DNA of 40,116 bases from Lachnospiraceae bacterium (GCA_017460845.1 JAFUAE010000040.1:1-40116), one strand, 5' to 3'; shown: positions 27,041-35,836, counted from the stretch's first letter. Made by a program: numbers and translations. Notes: a model not told the origin generated them from the letters alone.

Positions 27041-27772
27041 ATGCAGAAAAGTATGAACGAGCTCGCCGTCCTCGCAAAAACGGACGAGCGGGTCCGGGAA
27101 AACTTTATAAGGGAACACGAACAGACAATTCTGAGAATGGCTTATCACGCTGCAGGACATTTTATCAGCCGGAGCGATGACGAATGGTCTGTTTCCCTGT
27201 ATGCATTTTCAAAGGCAATTGATTCTTATGAACCCGAAAAAGGCGATTTCGCCGGTTATGCGCAGCTGCTGATCCGGAGAGATCTGACAGACGAATACCG
27301 CCGGAAGGCCAGATTCAGTCCGGAAATTTCCACGGCCGCACATGTACTGGAAGGAAATGCGGAGCCGGAGGAAGACCCGGATCACGTCCTGAAAGCAGTT
27401 GCCGCAGAAAGCATGCGTGCCTCCGAAAACGGCACCGCTCTTCAGGATGAGATCCTGGAAGTCAGCACTGAGCTTCAGGCATTTGGATTTTCTTTTTTTG
27501 ACCTGACCTTTGGCTCTCCCAAACAGGACCGGACCCGGGATGCCTGCGCTTTTGTGATCCGCTGGATCCTGTCGCAGCCGCTGCTGGTCCGGAAAATTCT
27601 AAGCACTCACCAGCTTCCGGGAGCTGAGATCCGCAGAGCGACACATGCCTCGGAAAAGCTTCTGGAGCATTACCGCAAATATCTGATTGCGGCTGTCCTG
27701 ATCCTCAGCGGGAATTATCCGCACCTGCAGGAATACCTGAAATACATCAGAAGGGAGGAGGTTCGCATATGA
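27041..27772 (+). CDS. sigI: RNA polymerase sigma factor SigI
   Basis: A 243-residue alternative sigma factor of the sigma-I family, used in Firmicutes for heat, envelope or extracellular-polysaccharide signals. Region 2 is visible as WSVSLYAFSKAIDSYEPEKGDFAGYAQLLIRRDLTDEYRR; a C-terminal helix-turn-helix region (LPGAEIRRATHASEKLLEHYRKYL) would read the -35. The middle about 80 residues are acidic and weakly conserved. The ATG at 27041 lacks a clear ribosome site; ATG 27053 is an alternative. Its stop overlaps the rsgI ATG (ATGA), the usual sigI-rsgI arrangement. Confidence 0.85.
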   Translation: MQKSMNELAVLAKTDERVRENFIREHEQTILRMAYHAAGHFISRSDDEWSVSLYAFSKAIDSYEPEKGDFAGYAQLLIRRDLTDEYRRKARFSPEISTAAHVLEGNAEPEEDPDHVLKAVAAESMRASENGTALQDEILEVSTELQAFGFSFFDLTFGSPKQDRTRDACAFVIRWILSQPLLVRKILSTHQLPGAEIRRATHASEKLLEHYRKYLIAAVLILSGNYPHLQEYLKYIRREEVRI

Positions 27773-29259
27773 AAGCTGTTGTAACTGAAATACGCGGCAC
27801 TGAAGCTGCGGTCCTTACAGAAGACGGACAATTTCTGGCAGTCCCCGATCTGGATTATCGGATCGGCATGGAACTGGACCTCCCCGATTCTGTGACTTTA
27901 TATGATGACAAGGATGAATTGTCCGAAGATGAGCTCTTTGATGATTTCCCTGAAGAAAATGAAATCACCGAACCTGTTCCGGCTGATCCTGTGACAGAAA
28001 CCGGCTCCCGCCGGTCCCCGAAGTCCGTAAGCGGTCTCTCTGTGAGACGCTGGCGGAAAGTCCTTTCCACTGCTGCAGCGGCTGCCGTGCTGATCGTAGG
28101 CGCCGGCGGTGCTTACACCTATGCGCAGCCCTACGGCGTGGTCAGTCTGGACGCAGCCCCTTCTATTGAATATACGATCAACCGCTTCGACCGGGTCCTG
28201 TCCGCAGAGCTTGTCAGCGGGAATGCGGAATCATTTTCCCCTGATTTTGACCTGAATTCCCTGAAGCACACAAGGATCGACCGTGCCCTTGAGCTCACGC
28301 TGGATCATATCAGTCTCTCTGATCCGGAAGAAAGCAGCTCAGATGAGTCAGCACCTGTGGTCATCCTGGGAACAAACACAAGGGACGGCCGGCATTCCTC
28401 GGATCTTTCAGACAGACTGAAGCTGAAAGTACAGGATTCTGTCGGAGATATCGACGTCTATGCAGCCTCGATTTCAGACGAGGAAGCAGGAAGGGCTCAT
28501 GAATTCGGCACGACCCCGGGCAGACTGCATTTTGTGCGGACAATGCTGAATGGTGAGGAGAATGCGGATAATGCAGTTAACGCTGAAACTGCGGAGCTCG
28601 AATTAAAGAAATGGGTCAAGGAGCCGATCCCGGAAATCATGTCTGAACACAAACGCCGCAGGCATCCCGATGCCCAGGCTGCACCTTTTGGAAATACTGA
28701 ATCCGGCCAACTGCTTCCAGAGCCCGGTAAAGAATCGGGTGCCGGCCTTCCCGCCGCATCAGATGCAGGTCCTGCAGGGCAGGCGCTGAAGGAGGCTGTC
28801 CCGCAGGAAACGATCCCACAGGAACAGGATACGCCGGCCGGGAACATTCCTGCCCAGCGTCCGGAAACCGGCTTCCCATCCGGTGATAATTCCACACCGC
28901 AGCATGAAATGCCGGAGGATGCAAAGGCGCCAGCTCCCTTGACGCAGCAACAGGAGGAGGCTCCCGCTATGCAGCAGCCTGAAGGGCAATTTGGGCATGA
29001 AATCAGCGCAGATGAGAACCGCGGGCAGGAAGCGGCACCCCAGCCGGGTGATGCGGATTCTACGGAAATGTTTCCTCTGGATGGAAACACAGACCGGCAG
29101 GAAAACATGCAGTTCCCTGGAGAAATGTCCCGCCCCGATATGTCTCATGACGGAGGCGGTATGCCCGGACACTCCGGCTCCCTTCACGAAGGAGCAGGCC
29201 CCGGTATGGGAGGAAACGGATTCCAGGATTCCCACGGCCCGGGCGGTCCCATGCACTGA
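27769..29259 (+). CDS. rsgI: Membrane anti-sigma factor RsgI with a disordered His/Met/Gly-rich tail
   Basis: A 496-residue transmembrane anti-sigma factor. Residues 1-45 form the small cytosolic SigI-binding domain (KAVVTEIRGTEAAVLTEDGQF); an acidic linker and one membrane helix follow at about 98-118. The extracellular juxtamembrane domain has the family GVVSLDAAPSIEYTINRFDRVL, but where most RsgI have Asn-Pro this one has Ala130-Pro131. Beyond about residue 300 the tail is low-complexity (Pro/Gln/Glu), ending with a Gly/Met/His-rich stretch; no carbohydrate-binding module is visible. GGAGGAGG precedes the ATG. Confidence 0.85.
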   Translation: MKAVVTEIRGTEAAVLTEDGQFLAVPDLDYRIGMELDLPDSVTLYDDKDELSEDELFDDFPEENEITEPVPADPVTETGSRRSPKSVSGLSVRRWRKVLSTAAAAAVLIVGAGGAYTYAQPYGVVSLDAAPSIEYTINRFDRVLSAELVSGNAESFSPDFDLNSLKHTRIDRALELTLDHISLSDPEESSSDESAPVVILGTNTRDGRHSSDLSDRLKLKVQDSVGDIDVYAASISDEEAGRAHEFGTTPGRLHFVRTMLNGEENADNAVNAETAELELKKWVKEPIPEIMSEHKRRRHPDAQAAPFGNTESGQLLPEPGKESGAGLPAASDAGPAGQALKEAVPQETIPQEQDTPAGNIPAQRPETGFPSGDNSTPQHEMPEDAKAPAPLTQQQEEAPAMQQPEGQFGHEISADENRGQEAAPQPGDADSTEMFPLDGNTDRQENMQFPGEMSRPDMSHDGGGMPGHSGSLHEGAGPGMGGNGFQDSHGPGGPMH

Positions 29260-29283
29260 ACTATTTAAAAGCCATATCTGAAG

Positions 29284-29312
29284 ACGATCCGGATCATTCC
29301 GGGTCGTTTTTA
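29284..29312 (+). terminator. Terminator of the sigI-rsgI unit
   Basis: ACGATCCGG / CCGGGTCGT (nine pairs, one G-T) with a six-base loop, followed by TTTTTATTT, 25 bases past the rsgI stop. Confidence 0.82.
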
Positions 29313-29399
29313 TTTGTCTATAAAAGAATATAAGAAAGTGTTATAATATAAAATATTTTAAGACACCCGGATCCGACAGGACTAAGACTGGGACAACGT

Positions 29400-30446
29400 A
29401 TGGAAGTCAAAAAGAGAGGTCTTTGGGCACTTGCAGCTCTGCTGCTTGCAGTCCTGACTGTTCGTCTGATATTTAAAAACAGTGCCGAGCTTTCACCGGA
29501 AGAACTGCTTCGTACTTTGGAATCAGCTTCACCGGTTTGGTTGATTACGGCAATTTTCTGTATGCTCGGCTTCATCTGGTTTGAAGGGAAAGCTATTCTT
29601 GTAATTCTGGAAGGGATCGGTTCTCCCAGAAGCAACTTCAGAGGACTCGTTTACGGAGCATCCGATATCTATTTTTCTGCTATTACGCCTTCTGCTTCGG
29701 GCGGCCAGCCGGCCAGCGCTTATTTCATGATCCGGGACGGCATCTCCCATGCGACGACGACTGCCGTTCTTCTGCTGAATCTTGTGATGTACACACTTGC
29801 AATCGTCAGCATTGCGCTGGTTTGCATCATCTTCCGCTTTCCTGTTTTTTACCGCTTCAGTCTCTTTTCAAAGTTTCTGATCCTGATCGGTTTTGCTGCA
29901 TTGAGCGGACTGGCATTTATGTTTATCCTGCTCCTCAAAAAACAGCGGCTGATCTTCGGCGCCTGCAGGCGCATCATCCGCTTTCTGGCCTCACATGACT
30001 GGATCCGCAATTCCGAAAAGAAGATCGAAAAGCTTAATCAGGCACAGGATGAATATGCCTATTGCGTCAGGCTGATGTCGGGACACACTGCTATGCTGCT
30101 GAAGGCATATCTGTATAATCTCATCCAGCGGCTGTGCCAGTTTGTGCTGATTATCTGCGTATATATGGCGATCGGCGGAAACACTTCCAATATCGCTGAC
30201 CTGTTTGCAACCCAGTGCTGTATCATTTTAGGCTCAAACTGCGTACCGGTCCCGGGAGCGATCGGAGTAGCGGATTATCTGATGCTTGACGGCTACACAC
30301 AGATGTTCGACCGCACGATGGCTTTTAATCTTGAAATGATCGGAAGAAGCCTGTCCTTCTATATCTGTGTTCTGGTCAGTGCGGTCATTACGCTGTATGC
30401 TTATCTTAAAATTCATACTTCCGGGAAAAGGGGGTTGAAATCATGA
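29400..30446 (+). CDS. Flippase-like membrane protein (LPG synthase TM / UPF0104 family)
   Basis: A 348-residue polytopic protein with about seven to eight helices, of the lysylphosphatidylglycerol-flippase/YbhN type: it corresponds to the membrane half of MprF without the aminoacyl-transferase domain. Family motifs are SASGGQPASAYFM and PVPGAIGVADY. It would move or sense a lipid across the membrane. It precedes pssA and psd with an ATGA overlap, so a role in handling phosphatidylserine or phosphatidylethanolamine is a reasonable inference. GGGA lies before the ATG; a TATAAT at 29342-29347 may be the -10. Confidence 0.82.
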   Translation: MEVKKRGLWALAALLLAVLTVRLIFKNSAELSPEELLRTLESASPVWLITAIFCMLGFIWFEGKAILVILEGIGSPRSNFRGLVYGASDIYFSAITPSASGGQPASAYFMIRDGISHATTTAVLLLNLVMYTLAIVSIALVCIIFRFPVFYRFSLFSKFLILIGFAALSGLAFMFILLLKKQRLIFGACRRIIRFLASHDWIRNSEKKIEKLNQAQDEYAYCVRLMSGHTAMLLKAYLYNLIQRLCQFVLIICVYMAIGGNTSNIADLFATQCCIILGSNCVPVPGAIGVADYLMLDGYTQMFDRTMAFNLEMIGRSLSFYICVLVSAVITLYAYLKIHTSGKRGLKS

Positions 30447-31144
30447 TTGGATTTTATAATTACACAGTCGTTCTGACTTATCTTTCTCTTATATCCGGCG
30501 TCATGGGGATTATTGTCTGTCTTAACGGCATCGGTCATCCGTTTATCGGGATTTTTTTCCTGATGCTGAGCGGACTCTGCGATACCTTTGACGGAAAAGT
30601 GGCACGTACCAAAAAAGACCGCTCCGATATGGAAAAAGGATTCGGCATCCAGATCGATTCTCTTGCGGACATGGTGGCATTCGGCGTGCTCCCGTCCTGT
30701 ATCGGGATGGCAATGCTTCGGGTCAGCGAGCGCTTCACAAATGTTCCCTATATCAATCTGCACGGAGGAGAGGAGAAATCCGTCATTTATCCGATCTTTC
30801 TCATGCTGATCGCGCTCGGCTATGTTCTGGCAGCCCTGATCAGGCTCGCATATTTTAATGTACTGGAAGAGGAGCGGCAGAAAACGGACCAGGGATCTCT
30901 GAAATATTATATCGGCCTTCCGGTCACATCAGCCGCCCTGATTTTTCCAACAGTCATGCTGATCCAGTACCTGACAGAAGCGGATCACACAATGCTTTAT
31001 TTCGGAGCCCTTGCAATCACCGGTCTGCTGTTTGTTACAAGGATCCACGTCACAAAGCCGAACCTCAGGTATTTACTGATCCTGGTCGGGATCGGCGCTG
31101 TAGAATTCATTCTCCTGATCATTGTCCACTATTGTGTGAAATGA
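30443..31144 (+). CDS. pssA: CDP-diacylglycerol-serine O-phosphatidyltransferase
   Basis: Makes phosphatidylserine from CDP-diacylglycerol and serine. The 233-residue membrane enzyme has the CDP-alcohol motif D47-x2-D50-G51-x2-A54-R55 and G68-x3-D72-x3-D76, but 12 residues separate AR from the Gly instead of the usual eight (TKKDRSDMEKGF). The rest consists of six or so helices. Identification as the serine enzyme, rather than a phosphatidylglycerol-phosphate synthase, rests on the psd gene immediately downstream and on IQIDSLADMVAFG. Confidence 0.9.
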   Translation: MIGFYNYTVVLTYLSLISGVMGIIVCLNGIGHPFIGIFFLMLSGLCDTFDGKVARTKKDRSDMEKGFGIQIDSLADMVAFGVLPSCIGMAMLRVSERFTNVPYINLHGGEEKSVIYPIFLMLIALGYVLAALIRLAYFNVLEEERQKTDQGSLKYYIGLPVTSAALIFPTVMLIQYLTEADHTMLYFGALAITGLLFVTRIHVTKPNLRYLLILVGIGAVEFILLIIVHYCVK

Positions 31145-31171
31145 TCCTTTCGATAAATCTGAGGTCTGATC

Positions 31172-31996
31172 ATGGATTCCCAGCTTTTTCTTTATCATAC
31201 AATTCCCGGCAGAGTCCTGCTGAAATTTCTGACACAGCCGATTCTCTCAAAGATTATCGGGTGTTTTTTGGATACGTCCTGTTCCGGTATCCTGATAAAA
31301 CCCTTTGTGAAGCAAAACCGGATAGATCTCAGCGACTATGAGACTGACGGCATCCGCAGCTTTAATGAGTTTTTCATCCGCCGGATCAAGCCGGGACTGC
31401 GTCCCGTTGATTTCGATCCGGAGCACCTCATCGCTCCCTGCGACGGGCTCCTGAGAGTATATCCGATCCGGGACGGTCTCGTAATGAATATTAAAGAAGC
31501 GCCCTATACGACAGCCTCCCTGCTGCGGGATCCCGCACTTGCCAAAAGATATGACGGCGGCTATTGTTTCGTATTCCGGCTGTGCGTTGACCACTATCAC
31601 CGTTACTGCTACGCGGACAGCGGCATCAAAAGCCGGAATGTCCATTTAAAGGGAATCCTGCATACGGTCCGGCCTGCAGCACTTATGACCCTTCCTGTCT
31701 TTACGGAAAACAGCCGGGAATTCACCCTGATCAGGACAGTGCGCTTTGGCACGATCCTTCAGATGGAGGTCGGGGCCATGCTGGTCGGTAAAATCTGCAA
31801 TCATCTGCAGAAGGGCATTGTCAGACGGGGAGACGAAAAAGGATATTTCAAATACGGAGGTTCTACCGTGATCCTGCTGGTGCCAGAAGGCCGCGTGCAG
31901 ATCGATCCGGATCTGCTGAAAGCATCCGCAGCCGGCAAAGAAACTCCGGTTCAGCTCGGCAGTAAAATAGGAACAGCCTGTATCAGTAAAACCTGA
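31172..31996 (+). CDS. psd: Phosphatidylserine decarboxylase
   Basis: Converts phosphatidylserine to phosphatidylethanolamine. The 274-residue proenzyme has FNEFFIRRIKPGLRP, Asp91 in APCDGLL, His141 in VDHYHRY, and the self-cleavage site GGST (229-232; Ser231 becomes the pyruvoyl group). Most members have LGST; GGST keeps the required Gly-Ser-Thr. The ATG at 31172 has GAGGT at good distance. The 3' end is part of the terminator hairpin. Together with pssA it completes the pathway. Confidence 0.94.
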   Translation: MDSQLFLYHTIPGRVLLKFLTQPILSKIIGCFLDTSCSGILIKPFVKQNRIDLSDYETDGIRSFNEFFIRRIKPGLRPVDFDPEHLIAPCDGLLRVYPIRDGLVMNIKEAPYTTASLLRDPALAKRYDGGYCFVFRLCVDHYHRYCYADSGIKSRNVHLKGILHTVRPAALMTLPVFTENSREFTLIRTVRFGTILQMEVGAMLVGKICNHLQKGIVRRGDEKGYFKYGGSTVILLVPEGRVQIDPDLLKASAAGKETPVQLGSKIGTACISKT

Positions 31997-32014
31997 TACA
32001 GGCTGCTTTCTTTT
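31974..32014 (+). terminator. Terminator of the phospholipid operon
   Basis: CAGCCTGTATCAG / CTGATACAGGCTG, 13 perfect pairs with a six-base loop, then CTTTCTTTT. The left arm encodes the last residues of Psd. Confidence 0.85.
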
Positions 32015-32041
32015 CTGAATATCTTTACTTCAATTGTTTCT

Positions 32042-33703
32042 TTACTCGACCCAGGCACCGAACGGAAGTTCCGGATGACTGCCGTCATTCAGGAAGTATT
32101 CCGTACCGTTATCCGTAATCGTACCCGTCTTCATATGATGATCTTCATCAAAGAAATACCAGAGACTGCTTTCGGGATCCTGGAACCAGCCGGTTTCGGC
32201 ATTGCCCCTTTCATTGAAGTAATACCACTCTCCTGCCAGCTCCTGCCATCCGGTCAGCTTGTCTCCCGATTCATCACGGTAACTTAAGTTCCCTCCGGTC
32301 GTCTTGAAGCTTCCGTCCATCGTATTGGTCTCCACAAAGCTTTCCATATCCTTGATCTCGGCTGCGGCAGAATCCAGTACATTCTTCCTGTTATTCTTGC
32401 TGGCCCTCGCCGTAACCTTGACTGTCAGATCCTGATAATACCCCAGATACTCGGAAATATCCGCCTCCGGCTTTGTCTCTGTCAGGGTTTTGCTGGCTGT
32501 GCGCTCTTCCTCTCCGCTGTCATCCGTATAAGAAAGCACAACACTGTACTCATGAGCGCTCGGTACCTTATTCCATTTCAAAACGCCATCACTGGTGACA
32601 TAGAGCCCGCTCGGCGTCTCAAGCGTCATTCTCGGGCTGTATGTGAAGTATGCGGTCCGTCTGCGGTCGTCTCCGCTAGAATTTGTAAACACGGCACTTC
32701 CCAGGGAGAATTTTGTCTTATTGGAAAACTTATAATCTCCGTTGGCGGTCATTTCCACTGAAATCGTTACGCCGGTGCCGATCTGCCACTGCTCATAAGG
32801 AATGCTGTAATTGACATTTTCGACCGTAACATTGGATGCCGTGCCGACCTCTGCCTTACGGATCACGCCTGGTTCGGCGCTGCTCTCCTTCATATTGAGT
32901 TTGACAGAATCCAGTTCCTTCTGGGCACCCGACGGTGCTGTCGATGCGGTTGCATCTGTCCCACCGGTCGTCATCGCGTTCCCTGTCTCCGGATCGATCC
33001 AGACGCCATCCTGATTGACCGTATAGCCGTCCGGAGTCATAGTGCTCACATAAAGTGCGCCGTCCTTTCCGAAGTAATACCAGTAATTCTTGATTTTCTG
33101 CCATCCGGTCACCATATAGGAATTAGTGCCGAAGTAGTACCATTTTCCGTCCGTATCCTGGAACCAGTCGCCCTTGATGAAATTCCCGTCATTTTTTAAG
33201 TACTGATAGGTTCCGTTCGGATTCATGACCCAGCGTTCCTGTCCCGGCGCCGTTGCCGCCGCGACTGCATCCGCTTTTTTATCCTTCAGGAAGGTCTTGA
33301 TTTCAGACATGCGGTCGGAATCGACCTCAAGTACATCAGAAGCCGCCGCATCTTCTACGCCGCCCTTGACCGGAATGACGATGAAAGAGTAGTTGCCGGT
33401 CCCTTTTTTGGAGATCGCATTACTGAAATCATGGCTTGCCGCGCTGGTCGTAACCGGATTGCCGACGGTGCTGGTTCCTCTGTAGAGCTGCACTCTGTAC
33501 TTTGTGGAAGACTCGGCCTTCTCCCATTCAGCTTTAGCTGCACCGCCCTCTTCTTCCCACCAGGCGCTGCTTACCATATAGTCATTTTCTCCTGTCGCCG
33601 CATAAGCGGGGAATCTGACTGTCTCAAACGATACTGCGCAGACAGATAATACGATTCCCAGCATCAGCGCCAGTTTTCCAATATTACCAGTTCTGTCCCT
33701 CAT
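32042..33703 (-). CDS. Secreted protein with cell-wall-binding repeats, behind hflKC
   Basis: A 553-residue exported protein. The signal peptide is within the first 35 residues (core LALMLGIVLSVCAVSF, cleavage after AYA). Aromatic wall-binding repeats occur in two blocks: middle (GDWFQDTDGKWYYFG, NYWYYFGKDG) and C-terminal (GEWYYFNERGNAETGWFQD, SLWYFFDEDHHMKTG). Between them are beta-rich, fibronectin-like segments (VLKWNKVPSAHEYSVVLSY). No catalytic motif is seen. It starts 27 bases after hflC with AGGAGT, so it is probably co-transcribed with hflKC. The layout resembles the protein at 13871-15094. Confidence 0.85.
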   Translation of the reverse strand: MRDRTGNIGKLALMLGIVLSVCAVSFETVRFPAYAATGENDYMVSSAWWEEEGGAAKAEWEKAESSTKYRVQLYRGTSTVGNPVTTSAASHDFSNAISKKGTGNYSFIVIPVKGGVEDAAASDVLEVDSDRMSEIKTFLKDKKADAVAAATAPGQERWVMNPNGTYQYLKNDGNFIKGDWFQDTDGKWYYFGTNSYMVTGWQKIKNYWYYFGKDGALYVSTMTPDGYTVNQDGVWIDPETGNAMTTGGTDATASTAPSGAQKELDSVKLNMKESSAEPGVIRKAEVGTASNVTVENVNYSIPYEQWQIGTGVTISVEMTANGDYKFSNKTKFSLGSAVFTNSSGDDRRRTAYFTYSPRMTLETPSGLYVTSDGVLKWNKVPSAHEYSVVLSYTDDSGEEERTASKTLTETKPEADISEYLGYYQDLTVKVTARASKNNRKNVLDSAAAEIKDMESFVETNTMDGSFKTTGGNLSYRDESGDKLTGWQELAGEWYYFNERGNAETGWFQDPESSLWYFFDEDHHMKTGTITDNGTEYFLNDGSHPELPFGAWVE

Positions 33704-33730
33704 AATTACTCACTCCTGTCACATACAATC

Positions 33731-34603
33731 TTATTCGTTACCGTATAAAATCCTTGCAAGCTCGGAATTCTTATCAAGAATAATCGTTTTTGAACCGCCC
33801 TGCAGCGATTTCTCTACTGCATCCAGACTGCGGAGATAATTGTAGAAGTCCGCCTTTTCCTGCGTATTATAGGCCTCCTGCAGGATCCGCATGTATTCCG
33901 CTTCTCCCTCCGCCTCAATGATGGCCGCCTGTTTGTTGGCATTTGCCTCAAGGATCGCAACACTTTTATCCGCAGCATTCCGGATCTTCTGCGCCTCGGC
34001 ATCGCCCTCTGCCTTATAGGATGCGGCAATGTTCTGCCGTTCTGAGATCATTCGCTCGTAAACCGACTCCTTATTGTCGTCCGGCAGATCAAGGGATTTG
34101 ATTTCAGACTTAATGACCTCGATCCCGTAGTTCAGGATATCCGAATTGGCTTCCTCCGTGATCAACTGTGTGAGACGCTCGCCTCTCGACTCGATAACTT
34201 CATCCTGCGTCATGGAAGAAATCACATTCTTGGTTGCATTATAGACTGCCGCTTCGATCCTTTCCTCGGCACGAAGCTCCACGGCGTCAAGCGTCCTGAT
34301 GTAACTGGCCGGCTCCACCACACGCCACAGCACATAGTTATCTGCGATCATGCTCTTTTTATCCTTGGTGATCACGTCGGACGAAGGAATATCGTACAGG
34401 ATCGTCGCTGCGGTGATCGGCTGGATCGACTGAATAAACGGAAGCTTAAAGTAAAGTCCCGGCGCGCTCTTAATATCTACGATCCTTCCAAACTGCCGGA
34501 CAGCTGCATATTCTTTCGGATGGACAACATACAGCGACGAAAATCCCAGCCCCGCAAGAAGGATAATCAGGACGATCAGGAGAATGCTTTTCATTTTACT
34601 CAT
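33731..34603 (-). CDS. hflC: HflC, SPFH-domain membrane protein
   Basis: The 290-residue partner of HflK: one N-terminal membrane helix (ILLIVLIILLAGLGFSSLYVV) and a large SPFH domain outside the membrane, with the long Ala/Glu-rich helix (AEAQKIRNAADKSVAILEANANKQAAIIEAEGEAEY region) that lets HflKC form a cage around FtsH and tune membrane proteolysis. The ATG of MSKMKS overlaps the hflK stop; the site GGAGGAAC lies in the end of hflK. A longer in-frame start would add 14 residues of hflK sequence. Confidence 0.93.
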   Translation of the reverse strand: MSKMKSILLIVLIILLAGLGFSSLYVVHPKEYAAVRQFGRIVDIKSAPGLYFKLPFIQSIQPITAATILYDIPSSDVITKDKKSMIADNYVLWRVVEPASYIRTLDAVELRAEERIEAAVYNATKNVISSMTQDEVIESRGERLTQLITEEANSDILNYGIEVIKSEIKSLDLPDDNKESVYERMISERQNIAASYKAEGDAEAQKIRNAADKSVAILEANANKQAAIIEAEGEAEYMRILQEAYNTQEKADFYNYLRSLDAVEKSLQGGSKTIILDKNSELARILYGNE

Positions 34604-35669
34604 TTGTCTGTTCCTCCTTTTCCGGTGCGCCGACAAAGCTCTCAAGCGGAAGCATGGTCTGTGTGCCGCCGTCTGTTATGATCACCTTAGTCCCCGGAAG
34701 GACATTTTCCATGGTCTCATAAAAAAGACGCTGCTTCGTGATCAGAGGACTGTTCCGGTACTGGTCATACATCGCATTAAAACGGGCAACCTGTCCTTCC
34801 GCTTCGGCAATGCGGGCCGCCTTTTTGGCCTCTGCACTCTGGGTGATCCTGTCCGCGCGCGCCTCTGCTGCGGGAACCTGCTCATTGCGGTACTTATTGG
34901 CGTTGTTGATGGCTGTCTCCTTGCCCTGCTTGGCCGTTTCCACGGACTTGAAGGCCTGGATGATTTCCGCCGTGGGCGGCTCTGCATCCTGAACCGTAAT
35001 ATTTACCACAGAAAGGCCGATCTGGCGGCGCTCGAGCTCTTCCGTCATTTTCGCCTTGACCTCTGCCTGGATCTGGCTTTTACCGATCGTGATAGCGTCA
35101 TCCACATCGAAGTCGATGACGGTAGACCTGATCGCAGCCAAGGCAATATTCTTCAGGATCTGCTCCGGCTCTCTGGAATTATACAGATAGGCAACCGGAT
35201 CATTGACCTTATATTCCATATAGAAGTCGATATCGATAAAGTTAAAGTCGCGTGTGATCATCACGCCGTCCGTATTGGCCGCAAAATTCTGGCCGTCATC
35301 GCTCACGTTATAACCGATGCCCGTGCCATGCGTCGTGATATCCACAAAATGTACCTGCTGTATCAGAGGCAGCTTGAAATGCAGGCCTGCCGTATCTGTC
35401 CGGATCACGTTTCCGAACATAGTAACGACCGCATTTTCCTGCTCATGCACATTGTAATAGCTGCCGGTCACGACTACGCCGGCAACTGCGATGATAATCA
35501 CAGGGATCACATATTTTCTGATCGGCGGCAGTTTAATAGAAGGCTTTTTTCTGTGAACTGTGCCGTCCTGGTCGATCACTTCACCGTTTTTTCTCTGCTG
35601 CTGCAGATACGGCAGCAGATATTTCTGTACCAGATAAACGATCACAAGTAAGAGGATAATTAATTCCAT
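34596..35669 (-). CDS. hflK: HflK, SPFH-domain membrane protein
   Basis: A 357-residue member of the HflK/HflC pair. The N-terminus has a first hydrophobic stretch (LIILLLVIVYLVQ), a basic linker with Gln-rich region, then the membrane helix YVIPVIIIAVAGVVVTG, followed by the SPFH domain (ENAVVTMFGNVIRTDTAGLHFKLP) and helical region (YRNEQVPAAEARADRI). E. coli HflK has a Gly/Pro-rich cytosolic N-terminus, whereas here an extra hydrophobic segment occupies that place. GGAGAAG precedes the ATG. It is first of the unit, with a palindrome-rich region upstream. Confidence 0.92.
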   Translation of the reverse strand: MELIILLLVIVYLVQKYLLPYLQQQRKNGEVIDQDGTVHRKKPSIKLPPIRKYVIPVIIIAVAGVVVTGSYYNVHEQENAVVTMFGNVIRTDTAGLHFKLPLIQQVHFVDITTHGTGIGYNVSDDGQNFAANTDGVMITRDFNFIDIDFYMEYKVNDPVAYLYNSREPEQILKNIALAAIRSTVIDFDVDDAITIGKSQIQAEVKAKMTEELERRQIGLSVVNITVQDAEPPTAEIIQAFKSVETAKQGKETAINNANKYRNEQVPAAEARADRITQSAEAKKAARIAEAEGQVARFNAMYDQYRNSPLITKQRLFYETMENVLPGTKVIITDGGTQTMLPLESFVGAPEKEEQTNE

Positions 35670-35724
35670 AAATACTTCTCCGAATCAACTTTTCACATGA
35701 GCTGCCCGACAAATGGGCACTTCT

Positions 35725-35758
35725 ATATGAGCTGCGCGCTTTCTTCGCGATACATCGC
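35725..35758 (-). repeat. Short repeat B, diverged third copy
   Basis: On the minus strand GCGATG, an unrelated 13-base stretch, then GCGCGCAGCTCATAT, whose last 15 bases match copies 1 and 2 at 14 of 15. It is the weakest of the three. Confidence 0.45.
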
Positions 35759-35836
35759 TCCGAAATCGCTTCAAACATTCGGAATCCGCTCATTTTTCTA
35801 TGAAAAATGGCTCCTTCCTCATGTTTGGCGGGACCC

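Noticed and set aside
28497-29108. 203-codon minus-strand open frame inside rsgI
   Set aside because: Arises from the GC-rich, low-complexity codons of the RsgI tail; the Ser/Gly/Cys-rich product is not protein-like.
34584-35651. 355-codon plus-strand open frame opposite hflK
   Set aside because: Shadow of the conserved hflK gene. Its Arg/His/Asp/Cys-rich product shows no domain.
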